Of a stretch of DNA of 34,110 nucleotides, positions 8,799 to 15,774 are shown in pieces. Below the pieces are notes generated by a model, which saw only the letters and a list, made by a program, of their open reading frames with translations, searched no databases and was not told the origin of the DNA. Position numbers and translations under genes: made by a program. Source of the DNA: an uncultured bacterium (GTDB taxonomy: Bacteria > Spirochaetota > Spirochaetia > Sphaerochaetales > Sphaerochaetaceae); contig CAJMOS010000015.1 of NCBI GenBank assembly GCA_905215015.1, positions 1 to 34,110 on the forward strand, given 5' to 3'. Each line of letters begins with the position of its first letter. Within the stretch, counting starts at the first letter, position 1.

Positions 8799-9705
8799 CG
8801 GGAAAAGAAGGCTCTTCACGTTTTCTTATGGGATTGATGTCTGTTTGAAGGGATGGGGATGTATCGGATCAGGGAGAAGAAGTAGTCTTCATTCCTGTAG
8901 TCATAGCCGATCCTCTTTGCGACCTTGATCCTGTTGTTGAAGCCTTCCAGCTTTCCTGTGGAGATGGGATGGAGTGCGTGGGTGACGAGGCCGCCAGGCC
9001 TCTTCTCCTTCAGCCGTGCGAACTTCACCAAGGCAGGTATCCCGCTTTTCTCCGCTCCCTTGAACCATGCCGTCCAGCCCTCCCCGCCAGGAGGACCCAC
9101 CTCGCCCGCTTGACCTCCGTGTACAGGCCCTTCTCCTTCCGCACGTCCTCCCCGGACGGCCTTCCTCACGCATCCGGGCGGCAAGCGACCCCTGCCGCCT
9201 CGCCTCGTCGAGCCTGACCGCGCCCAGCACCTCCTTCTGGATGCGGTGTATGTCTCCCAGTGTATCTCCGTGATCCGCTGCACCGTGGCTACCGGCAGGT
9301 TGAAGCGGAGGAAGGAGCCCACCCACGTTGCCGCACGCCCGGTCACCCGCATCTGCGGATGCCTGAACGGGACCTCCTCGCAGAACGTCCTGCCTCGTCC
9401 CGGAGAACACCGGCATGTCCCGGATCCTCATGCGGTAGCTGCCGCATATGTGCACGTGGCTGCCGCAGGAAGGGCACTGCGCGTCGTCTGTCCTCGCCCT
9501 GCTCGCAATGCGCAACTGCACGTGCCTCCCCTCTTCCGACCTTTCCGTATTGACGTACGTGTAGGGTCGGAGCGCCAGATATGCTGCTCTATCCTGTTCC
9601 CTGAGCATGTGCGGTCCCCCTGTTTTTGTTGGTAGCTAAACGTTAGGACTCACATGCTCTTCTTTTCAACATCCCCTAACTTTCCGTGAAGAACCTGTTT
9701 TCCCG
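8799..9705. mobile_element. Decayed ISL3-family insertion sequence
   Basis: The two ends form an imperfect inverted repeat. The left end reads CGGGAAAAGAAGGCTCTTCACG from 8799, and the right end, read on the minus strand from 9705, reads CGGGAAAACAGGTTCTTCACG. The match continues loosely inwards (TTATGGGAT against TTAGGGGAT). I see no clear 8-base target duplication outside either end. The element holds one broken transposase and sits 15 bases after the amylosucrase stop, so it did not interrupt that gene. Confidence 0.75.
8816..9608 (-). pseudogene. Broken ISL3-family transposase
   Basis: Once a transposase for cut-and-paste movement. The N-terminal part, from 9608, keeps the ISL3 zinc-binding start (AQCPSCGSHVHICGSY, then RIRDMPVF). 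The C-terminal part, in another frame, keeps the family's ending (STGKLEGFNNRIKVAKRIGY, then DYFFSLIRYIP). Between them the recognisable sequence jumps frame several times: VPFRHPQMRVTGRAATWVG in the second frame, IHRIQKEVLGAVRLDEARR back in the first, then RKEKGLYTEVKRARWVLLAG in the third. The whole is about 260 codons against roughly 400 in intact relatives, and the zinc-finger second half is missing, so there has been internal deletion as well as frameshifting. It cannot make an active enzyme. Confidence 0.85.
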
Positions 9706-9742
9706 AATGACAAACCACAGGCCAATGCCAAATATTCTATTT

Positions 9743-9785
9743 TAAAAAAGTGCGGACTGGAAGAATCCTTCCACTTCCAGCCCGC
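9743..9785 (-). terminator. Rho-independent terminator of the dehydrogenase operon
   Basis: On the minus strand, GCGGGCTGGAAG (9785-9774) pairs with CTTCCAGTCCGC (9763-9752), 12 pairs including one G-U, with a 10-base loop, followed by a short AC and then six T. It begins nine bases after the dehydrogenase stop at 9794. Confidence 0.88.
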
Positions 9786-9793
9786 CTGGATGG

Positions 9794-10762
9794 TTACGGA
9801 TTCACTACGTTCTGCGGTTTCCCGGCCTGATAAGCCTTCACATTCTCGACAGTGATGTCCATAATCCGCTGCCGGGCCTCCTTGGCGCCCCAGCTCATGT
9901 GCGGGGTGATGATGCAGTTTTTCGCCTTGAGGAGCGGGTTGTCTCCCTTGATCGGCTCGGTGGAGACCACGTCGACCGCCGCCCCGCCCAGCTTGCCGCT
10001 GTCCAGGGCGTCCGCAAGGTCCTGCTCCACCACCAGCTGCCCGCGGCTGTTGTTGATCAGGAATGCCCCGTCCTTCATCTTGGCGATCGAGTCCTTGTTG
10101 ATCATGTTCACCGTGTCGGGGAAGGCCGGGCAATGCAGCACCACCACGTCGCTCTCCTTGTAGAGCGTGTCCCGGTCCACATAGGCGAAGCCCTCCGCCT
10201 TGAACGCCGGATTCTCGTGGGAGTCGTTGACGATGACACGCATCTTCAGCGCCTTGGCGATCTCGCCGGTCCGGTGGCCGATCCTGCCGAAGCCGATGAT
10301 GCCCATCGTCTTGCCCGCAAGCTCCACCAGCGGGTAGTCCCAGTAGCACCAGTCGATGCAATGCTCCCACTTGCCCTGGCGCACCGTCTCGGAATGGTGC
10401 CCGATGTGGTGGCACAGCTCCAGCAGCAGGGCGATGGCGAACTGGCTCACGCTGTCCGTCCCGTAGGTCGGCACGTTGCTCACCGCGATGCCCTTCTCCC
10501 GGGCATACGCCACATCCACCACGTTGTACCCTGTGGCAAGCACCGCCACATATTTCAGGTCCGGGCAAGCCTGGAACACCTCTTTCGTGATCGGGGTCTT
10601 GTTGGTGATCGCCACCTCCGCGTCCCCGATGCGGGCGGCCGCCTCCCTGGGATCGGTCAGGCTGCTGCGGTCATAGACCGTCACCTCCCCGAGCGCCTTC
10701 AGCCCGTCCCAGGAAAGGTCCCCCGGGTTCTCCGTATAGCCATCCAACACGACAATCCTCAT
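9794..10762 (-). CDS. D-isomer-specific 2-hydroxyacid dehydrogenase (glycerate/hydroxypyruvate type)
   Basis: NAD(P)-dependent reductase of 322 residues that interconverts a 2-oxoacid and a D-2-hydroxyacid. The Rossmann motif is GIIGFGRIG. The catalytic triad of the family is present: Arg in NNSRGQLV, Glu in VVSTEPI, and His in TPHMSWGA. The overall pattern (SNVPTYGTDSVSQ, then ELAGKTMGIIG) is that of hydroxypyruvate/glyoxylate reductases and glycerate dehydrogenases. The frame opens at 10783, but GGGGGAG before the ATG at 10762 sets the start. It follows the TIM-barrel gene by 10 bases and is the last gene before a terminator. Codon third positions are very GC-rich, unlike the TRAP block just upstream on the same strand. 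A role in handling a hydroxy acid fits the LarA and TRAP genes nearby, but the exact substrate is unknown. Confidence 0.9.
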   Translation of the reverse strand: MRIVVLDGYTENPGDLSWDGLKALGEVTVYDRSSLTDPREAAARIGDAEVAITNKTPITKEVFQACPDLKYVAVLATGYNVVDVAYAREKGIAVSNVPTYGTDSVSQFAIALLLELCHHIGHHSETVRQGKWEHCIDWCYWDYPLVELAGKTMGIIGFGRIGHRTGEIAKALKMRVIVNDSHENPAFKAEGFAYVDRDTLYKESDVVVLHCPAFPDTVNMINKDSIAKMKDGAFLINNSRGQLVVEQDLADALDSGKLGGAAVDVVSTEPIKGDNPLLKAKNCIITPHMSWGAKEARQRIMDITVENVKAYQAGKPQNVVNP

Positions 10763-10772
10763 ATGCTCCCCC

Positions 10773-11669
10773 TCAGTCCTCAAGCAGCGCCCAGGCGCGG
10801 TTGATCACCCGCTTGGTGTTCGCGACGACGATGTCCTCGTCCTCATCCTTCCACGGCTTCACCTCGAAGGAGAGCACGTACGGGTGCTCCTTGTCGAGGA
10901 ACCCGTTCCGCTTCAGCTCGCGGAAGAAATCCAGCAGCTGCTCCGTGTCGTTCGTCCCGTTGGGGAAGCCGAAGCGCTGGTGCAGGTCCCCATACCCTTC
11001 CGCACCTTCCTTCGCCACGGCGTTGCCGATGTGGAAGTGGGTGATGTACGGCCTGCAGGTGGATATCACCTGACGGCTGTCCTCATGGGTGATCGGGAAG
11101 TGCGAGAGGTCGACCAGCAGGCCGAAGTTGGAATGCCGCATCCGCACGTCCGCCGCAAAACGGGCCGCGAGCGGCGCCGGCCCAATCAGGGCCGCCTTGT
11201 CCACGTCGTAGTCGAACACCTCCAGCTCCACCTGCATCCCCTTCGTGGCCGCGTAGGCGCACAGGTTGCCGGTCGTCTTGAGGAGCTGCCCATAGGCGGC
11301 GTCCCTGGTCCCTTCCTCCCATTTGCCCGCAAGGAAGGCGATGCCCTTCGCCCCGAAGTATTCCGCCTCGTCGATGGCCTCCATCAGGGTCTTCTCCGCC
11401 TTCTCCCGCTCCGCCTCGTCGATGGCGTTCGGGTTGAGCTTGGGCCCGAGCAGCCTCGGCTGGGCGCCATAGCAGACCTTCAGGTGGCTCTGCCCGAGCA
11501 GTTTCCTCTCCTCCGCCCGGCTTCCGTCATCCTTGTTCTGCGTGATCTCGATGGCGTCGAAGAACGGGTCGCGGGCTATCGTCCTCACCGCGTCAAGGAC
11601 CGGACGGTTCGGATAGCTCATCCAAAGGATTGTCCCCAGCTGGAAATAGGCATGGATAGATTCTTTCAT
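10773..11669 (-). CDS. Sugar phosphate isomerase/epimerase-like TIM-barrel protein
   Basis: AP-endonuclease-2-like TIM barrel of 298 residues, the family that includes xylose isomerase-like epimerases, hydroxypyruvate isomerase and inosose dehydratase. The metal-binding acids and histidines lie where expected: Glu in VELEVFDYD, Asp-His in LLVDLSHFP, His in THFHIGN, and Glu in LSFEVKPW near the C-terminus. No signal peptide is present. A purine-rich site (AAGGGAAA) lies somewhat far, about ten bases, before the ATG at 11669. The gene is GC-rich and paired with the dehydrogenase 10 bases downstream; a keto-sugar-acid isomerase feeding a 2-hydroxyacid dehydrogenase is a sensible pair, though this is inference. 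It lies 72 bases downstream of the hydrolase gene, beyond an inverted repeat, so it may or may not belong to the TRAP operon transcript. Confidence 0.85.
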   Translation of the reverse strand: MKESIHAYFQLGTILWMSYPNRPVLDAVRTIARDPFFDAIEITQNKDDGSRAEERKLLGQSHLKVCYGAQPRLLGPKLNPNAIDEAEREKAEKTLMEAIDEAEYFGAKGIAFLAGKWEEGTRDAAYGQLLKTTGNLCAYAATKGMQVELEVFDYDVDKAALIGPAPLAARFAADVRMRHSNFGLLVDLSHFPITHEDSRQVISTCRPYITHFHIGNAVAKEGAEGYGDLHQRFGFPNGTNDTEQLLDFFRELKRNGFLDKEHPYVLSFEVKPWKDEDEDIVVANTKRVINRAWALLED

Positions 11670-11689
11670 GTAAACAATTTCCCTTATCT

Positions 11690-11726
11690 GTTGCGGCTAT
11701 TAGCAACATTTACTTTTGGCCGCAAC
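11690..11726. repeat. Inverted repeat GTTGCGGC / GCCGCAAC between hydrolase and isomerase genes
   Basis: GTTGCGGC at 11690-11697 and GCCGCAAC at 11719-11726 are perfect 8-base arms with a 21-base spacer. There is no T-run on either side, so a normal terminator is unlikely. It marks the point where base composition changes sharply, from the AT-richer TRAP block to the very GC-rich isomerase gene. It could be an operator or a scar of rearrangement. Confidence 0.5.
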
Positions 11727-11741
11727 AACACATCAAATGAT

Positions 11742-12494
11742 TCAAGACAGATGTTTGTGAAGATACCTCATCGTTACATCATAAACCTCTGTCTTCCATT
11801 TCACGCTACTGAACTGATGGTTGGATCCAGCGACGATATATAGCTCTGCCTTGTCACCGTACATGTCAAGGTAGGGTCCTATAGAAGCCACCGGAACCTT
11901 CTCATCGCATTCTCCATGTACCAGCAATACATTCCCCTTGTACCCTCGAGCTTCTGCAACAATGTCAATCTGGCGTATCTGCTTCAAAAACTCTCCTGCA
12001 ACATACAATCCACCAACATCATAGACCTTTTCGTAGTGACCGGGAATGGCATGCGTCCGGTTGCTGATATCATAGTAGGCTGTATTGCCAGGAGCCCATA
12101 GTATCAGCCCCGCGGGCTGCACGACGGGTGCGACATTAGACGCAATCGCACCTCCCAAGCTATGTCCGGAAAGAAAAATCTTATCGCGTTTTGCGAAAGG
12201 CTGCTTTTCGGTCCAATAGTAAATTGCCTTTGCCTCTTCCACTTCATCGGCATATCGCATTTCCTCAAAATCGCCATCACTTTCCCCGACACCATAGAAG
12301 TCAAAACGTACACATGCAAAGCCTTCTTTGACACACCGGCGAGCAAACAATTCATGAAGACGCATCATGCCGATATGGTCAACAGAAAACCCATGATAGA
12401 AAATGACGGTGGGAAACGGCCCTTCCCCTTCCGGGGTACGTACAACGCCTCGGAGTAACATTTCTCCGACTTTTAATTCCACACTTTTATACAT
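11742..12494 (-). CDS. Alpha/beta hydrolase, feruloyl/cinnamoyl esterase-like
   Basis: Serine hydrolase of 250 residues. The nucleophile S112 sits in GHSLGG, an oxyanion-side motif YHGFSVDH lies at residues 34-40, the acid is probably Asp in VHGECDEKV, and the histidine is in GSNHQF near the end. The arrangement (VIFYHGF, then RFDFYGVGESDG, then SGHSLGG) matches the small bacterial cinnamoyl/feruloyl esterases of the Est1E and LJ0536 type. There is no signal peptide, so it acts in the cytoplasm on an imported ester or related compound. AAAGGAGG six bases before the ATG at 12494 fixes the start. It follows the TRAP large permease by 15 bases, so it is probably the fourth gene of the TRAP operon. 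An ester of an aromatic acid or hydroxy acid would be a reasonable substrate, but this is not proven. Confidence 0.85.
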   Translation of the reverse strand: MYKSVELKVGEMLLRGVVRTPEGEGPFPTVIFYHGFSVDHIGMMRLHELFARRCVKEGFACVRFDFYGVGESDGDFEEMRYADEVEEAKAIYYWTEKQPFAKRDKIFLSGHSLGGAIASNVAPVVQPAGLILWAPGNTAYYDISNRTHAIPGHYEKVYDVGGLYVAGEFLKQIRQIDIVAEARGYKGNVLLVHGECDEKVPVASIGPYLDMYGDKAELYIVAGSNHQFSSVKWKTEVYDVTMRYLHKHLS

Positions 12495-12509
12495 GACCAA
12501 CCTCCTTTG

Positions 12510-13811
12510 TCACGCCATGCCTTTATAACCCATCAACTTTGGCAGGCAGAGAGTGATGTCTGGGAAGATAATGAGAATCAGCAAAACAACAATCAACGTG
12601 ATAATCATGGGCAACACGTCCTTAAACACTTCCTCAAAGGTCGCGCCGGCGACACGTTGAGCGACAAACAGGTTGCCACCCATGGGTGGAGTAATCATGC
12701 CGATGCACAGGTTCACACACATGATGATGCCAAAGTGGAGAGGATCATATCCGATAGCGGTAGCAATTGGAGCGAAAATCGGGGCGAACAGTACGATGGA
12801 ACTTATCGTATCAAGGAACATACCAATGACGATGAGAGCGAGATTGATCATCATCATGATAAGGAACTTGCTGTTTGTCACCGACAACATCGCAGCGGTA
12901 ACCTTGTTCGGAACATCATTCATGGTCAGGATGCGACCAAAAGTGTTGGCTGCCCCAAACAGGACCATGACCGTCGCGCTGGTAATCGCAGCATCAAACA
13001 GTGCCTGCTTGAAATCTTTCCAAGTCAACGAATGATACAGGAAGATGCTGACGACAAGAGCATATACGACACCAACGACAGAAGACTCGGTCGGTGTAAA
13101 AATTCCCGAATAGATTCCACCCAAGATGATAATCGGCATCAATATAGCAGGAATTGCTCTAATAAGGACACGAATCTTCTCTTGCCTAGACTTAAACTGG
13201 TTTTCTGCCCCATGGTAACCATACCGGGCAGAGGCATGTTTGTTCCACAAAATCAGGGACAAGCCCATCAAGATACCAGGAATAATGCCACCGATAAACA
13301 AGTATGAGACAGAGACCCCTACCGTTGTGCCATACATGATCATGGGAATAGATGGAGGAATGACAGGCCCGATTGTGCTTCCTGCTGCGATAATAGCCCC
13401 GCCATACCCACGGCTATATCCCTGGCTCTTCATGGCTCCAAGGAGAATACCCCCAATGGCGGCTGCTGTTGCAGGGCCTGAGCCGGAAATAGCTGCAAAA
13501 AACATGGATGCGACAATCGCTGCGCTGGCGAGTCCGCCAGGGCGCGAACCGGTAATCATGTTCGCAACATCGACCAGTTTTTGCGCAATGCCGGTCTTTT
13601 CCATCAGAGTACCGACCAGCATAAAAAATGGAATGGCCAATAATGAAAAAGAGTCGATGCTTGTGACTGTCGATTGGGCAAGCATGGCAATCATGTTGCT
13701 TCCCATGCCAGATGCGGTAAAAGCCGCAATACAAGCCGTTCCAAGGCAGACCGTGATTGGTACTGTCAACACGAGCAAAGCGAATAAGACAATAAGCATC
13801 ACACCCGTCAT
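12510..13811 (-). CDS. dctM: TRAP transporter large permease, DctM subunit
   Basis: Large membrane subunit of a tripartite ATP-independent periplasmic transporter, which uses an ion gradient (normally sodium) to move the substrate delivered by DctP. It has 433 residues, the normal length, and is hydrophobic throughout. Family motifs are clear: SFSLLAIPFFMLVGTLMEK near residue 55, AISGSGPATAAAIGGI near 110, and STIGPVIPPSIPMIMYG near 145. The last segments include GMITPPMGGNLFVAQ. The start codon overlaps the DctQ stop (ATGA), so the two subunits are translationally coupled. It is in the AT-richer block. Substrate of the class: usually a C4-dicarboxylate, sugar acid, keto acid or other organic acid. 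Confidence 0.96.
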   Translation of the reverse strand: MTGVMLIVLFALLVLTVPITVCLGTACIAAFTASGMGSNMIAMLAQSTVTSIDSFSLLAIPFFMLVGTLMEKTGIAQKLVDVANMITGSRPGGLASAAIVASMFFAAISGSGPATAAAIGGILLGAMKSQGYSRGYGGAIIAAGSTIGPVIPPSIPMIMYGTTVGVSVSYLFIGGIIPGILMGLSLILWNKHASARYGYHGAENQFKSRQEKIRVLIRAIPAILMPIIILGGIYSGIFTPTESSVVGVVYALVVSIFLYHSLTWKDFKQALFDAAITSATVMVLFGAANTFGRILTMNDVPNKVTAAMLSVTNSKFLIMMMINLALIVIGMFLDTISSIVLFAPIFAPIATAIGYDPLHFGIIMCVNLCIGMITPPMGGNLFVAQRVAGATFEEVFKDVLPMIITLIVVLLILIIFPDITLCLPKLMGYKGMA

Positions 13812-14311
13812 TTGGATACCCCCTGAGCAACATCAGCCGGTTGCTTCCACATGTAATATCTACGTTGAAGGATCCTAATCCCCATTCCAGCCATACCAAA
13901 GACTCCAGCTAGATACATCAACCATTTGGGAATCCAAGGAATAGCAGAAAGAACCTGCCCTTGCTTCATGACCATAATCATGAACTTGGCAATCCGGTAG
14001 GAAAGGAAAAACCCGTAACAGGCGGCCACCAAATCTCCAATCAGGTAAATCGTACCGAACACTTTGGGGTGTGTTTTCGTTGCTAGGCTAATAGCAGTCA
14101 CCCTCATATGGGCATCTGTCGATCCCGCCCAACTAATTCCCGCGAAGGAAATCCATACCAAGAAGAACCGGACTAATTGCTCAGCCCAGGAAAGCGTGAA
14201 ATTGAAAACAAACCGGGTGATAATCGTTAGGAAGCTGATAGCAATCATCAGAATCAACAACACGATGCACACCCAACGCTCGATATTATTGTAAAATGCG
14301 TGTTTATTCAT
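13808..14311 (-). CDS. dctQ: TRAP transporter small permease, DctQ subunit
   Basis: Small membrane subunit of the TRAP transporter, 167 residues with four hydrophobic spans: WVCIVLLILMIAISFLTII, LVRFFLVWISFAGISW, FGTIYLIGDLVAACYGFF and a last span near WLMYLAGVFGMAGMG. The conserved amphipathic part (SWAEQLVRFFLVW, then GSTDAHMRV) is that of DctQ. The frame is open back to 14383, but GAGGG before the ATG at 14311 and the short basic N-terminus MNKHAFYNN make this the start. It lies 58 bases downstream of the DctP gene, with a strong hairpin in the gap, and overlaps DctM by 4 bases. Confidence 0.94.
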   Translation of the reverse strand: MNKHAFYNNIERWVCIVLLILMIAISFLTIITRFVFNFTLSWAEQLVRFFLVWISFAGISWAGSTDAHMRVTAISLATKTHPKVFGTIYLIGDLVAACYGFFLSYRIAKFMIMVMKQGQVLSAIPWIPKWLMYLAGVFGMAGMGIRILQRRYYMWKQPADVAQGVSK

Positions 14312-14329
14312 GGAACTGCCCTCGAAATC

Positions 14330-14359
14330 ACGGGTTCTCGTCTTCCGACAAGAACCCGT
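14330..14359 (-). terminator. Intercistronic hairpin between dctP and dctQ
   Basis: On the minus strand, ACGGGTTCTTGTC pairs with GACGAGAACCCGT around a GGAA loop (another GNRA tetraloop): 13 base pairs, one of them G-U. No long T-run follows. It starts 10 bases after the dctP stop. Such hairpins usually protect or trim the binding-protein message so that DctP is made in excess over the membrane subunits; here that is inference from position. Confidence 0.7.
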
Positions 14360-14369
14360 CTCTTGTTTC

Positions 14370-15461
14370 TCAATGCTTGGCATTAACTTCTTCTACAAGT
14401 TTCAGCTGGTCTTCGCCTATTTGCGGACCATATTTGTCATACACAGGCTGGGCAGCCTTCTTAAACGCATCTCGCTCTGCATCACTCAATGTGATGACCA
14501 CGTTGCTCCCGTTGTGCCCGATCTTCTCCTCAAGTTCTGCCTCGTTAGAGTACGAAAGCTCTCGCTCTTTTGCCAAAGCTTCGGTAACTACTCCCTGAAT
14601 CAAATCTTGGTCAGAAGCCGAGAGCGTATTCCACCACGAGCTCGAAGCAAGCAACGGGCTCGTATCATAGATATGGCCGGTCTTGATGATGTACTTTTGA
14701 ACTTCGTACAGGCGGCTACCATTGATGTTCGCGAAGGGGTTCTCCTCAGCGTCCATTGTTCCATTCTGCAATGCCGTGTAAAGTTCAGAGAACGCCATAG
14801 GAATAGCAGAAGCGCCAAGCGCATTGAAGTGGTCGATATGCATCTGGTTTTCCATCACACGGATTTTCAGGCCTTTCATATCCTCAGGCTTGTGAATCTC
14901 CTTGTTTGCGGTCAAATGTCTCCACCCAGTGGAAAGCCATGCCAGGCCATGGAATCCAGAGCTCTCCAATTCGCTAAAAATGTGCTGGCCGACAGGTCCA
15001 TCGAGAATCTCTTCGGCTGCTGCGTTATTCTTGAACAAGTACGGTAAATCCAGAAGTTTTGTTGAATTGGTAAAAGAGCCGAGGAATGCAACAGAAGAAA
15101 TCGCCATCTCCAAAGTACCCGCCTGCAACTGCTCCATCAACTCAGTATTGTTTCCCAGTACAGAATTTGGGAACACTTTTGCTGTAATTCGACCGCCAGT
15201 CTTCTCCTCCAGAATCTTGCCAATCTCGTTCGAGGCAACATCAATGGGCACTCCGGCCTGACTGACATGGGCGATTTTAATGGTAATTTTCGGCCCTTTG
15301 GTGTAATCAACTTCCGACGAGCTGGTGGCGGCCGCCGTTGCGTTTGCCTCCTGAGCGCTTGGCGTAGCCACTGATTGGCTCGTGCTGTTCGATTGCTTGG
15401 AACATCCCACAAAACAACATGCAACCATTGCAATCAGACAAAACAATGAGTTCTTCTTCAT
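14370..15461 (-). CDS. dctP: TRAP transporter solute-binding lipoprotein, DctP
   Basis: Periplasmic binding protein of the TRAP system, 363 residues. It starts MKKNSLFCLIAMVACCFVGC, a lipoprotein signal with the cysteine at residue 20, followed by a Ser/Ala/Thr-rich linker to about residue 55. The DctP domain follows (ITIKIAHVSQAGVPIDVASN). The key ligand-binding arginine of the family, which pairs with the substrate carboxylate, is R201 in MKGLKIRVMEN; STGWRHLTANK precedes it and AEENPFANI follows it, both family hallmarks. GGAGG seven bases before the ATG at 15461 sets the start. It heads the operon dctP-dctQ-dctM-hydrolase and faces, across 313 bases, a regulator that carries a homologous domain. 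The retained arginine says the ligand is an organic acid. Confidence 0.96.
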   Translation of the reverse strand: MKKNSLFCLIAMVACCFVGCSKQSNSTSQSVATPSAQEANATAAATSSSEVDYTKGPKITIKIAHVSQAGVPIDVASNEIGKILEEKTGGRITAKVFPNSVLGNNTELMEQLQAGTLEMAISSVAFLGSFTNSTKLLDLPYLFKNNAAAEEILDGPVGQHIFSELESSGFHGLAWLSTGWRHLTANKEIHKPEDMKGLKIRVMENQMHIDHFNALGASAIPMAFSELYTALQNGTMDAEENPFANINGSRLYEVQKYIIKTGHIYDTSPLLASSSWWNTLSASDQDLIQGVVTEALAKERELSYSNEAELEEKIGHNGSNVVITLSDAERDAFKKAAQPVYDKYGPQIGEDQLKLVEEVNAKH

Positions 15462-15573
15462 TTTTTAACCTCCAATCTTTGTATTTTTAGTTTACCATCT
15501 GAAAAAGTTCCTAAAACCCCTGTAATTACTCAAGATTTTCACGGAATAATTGGTTTTATAGCACATAACTATG

Positions 15574-15591
15574 CGAAATAATTTCGAAATT
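15574..15591. promoter_or_regulatory. Overlapping CGAAAT/ATTTCG half-sites, candidate operator of the TRAP locus
   Basis: In the dctP-regulator gap, CGAAAT-A-ATTTCG (15574-15586) is a perfect inverted repeat, and it overlaps the perfect 12-base palindrome AATTTCGAAATT (15580-15591). This gives three alternating half-sites in 18 bases. It lies about 110 bases upstream of dctP and 185 bases upstream of the regulator start. The gap (15462-15774) is otherwise AT-rich. A regulator encoded next door is the obvious candidate to bind here. Confidence 0.45.
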
Positions 15592-15718
15592 AGTTGCTTT
15601 TGTTTTTTTCAATCAGTTGATTTTTTGCAAAATTGGTCATATTTCCTACAAAATACAGGCTTTTTTGTATGTACTGCACACTAATCACCAAAATCTTTCT
15701 TTTTCTTGGGATATTTTC

Positions 15719-15747
15719 TTGTGTTTTTCTCTTCCTCGTTTTAGGAT
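15719..15747 (+). promoter_or_regulatory. Possible promoter for the regulator pair
   Basis: TTGTGT (15719-15724), a 17-base spacer and TAGGAT (15742-15747) lie upstream of the GTG start at 15775, giving a leader of about 20 bases that still contains the AAAGGA ribosome site. The region is very T-rich, so chance matches are likely. Confidence 0.3.
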
Positions 15748-15774
15748 AAAAGCACTAAACCAAAGGATTAATTT

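Noticed and set aside
12507..13307. Plus-strand frame of 266 codons opposite DctM.
   Set aside because: It is the mirror of a clear DctM gene and is rich in His, Asp and Gln without any motif.
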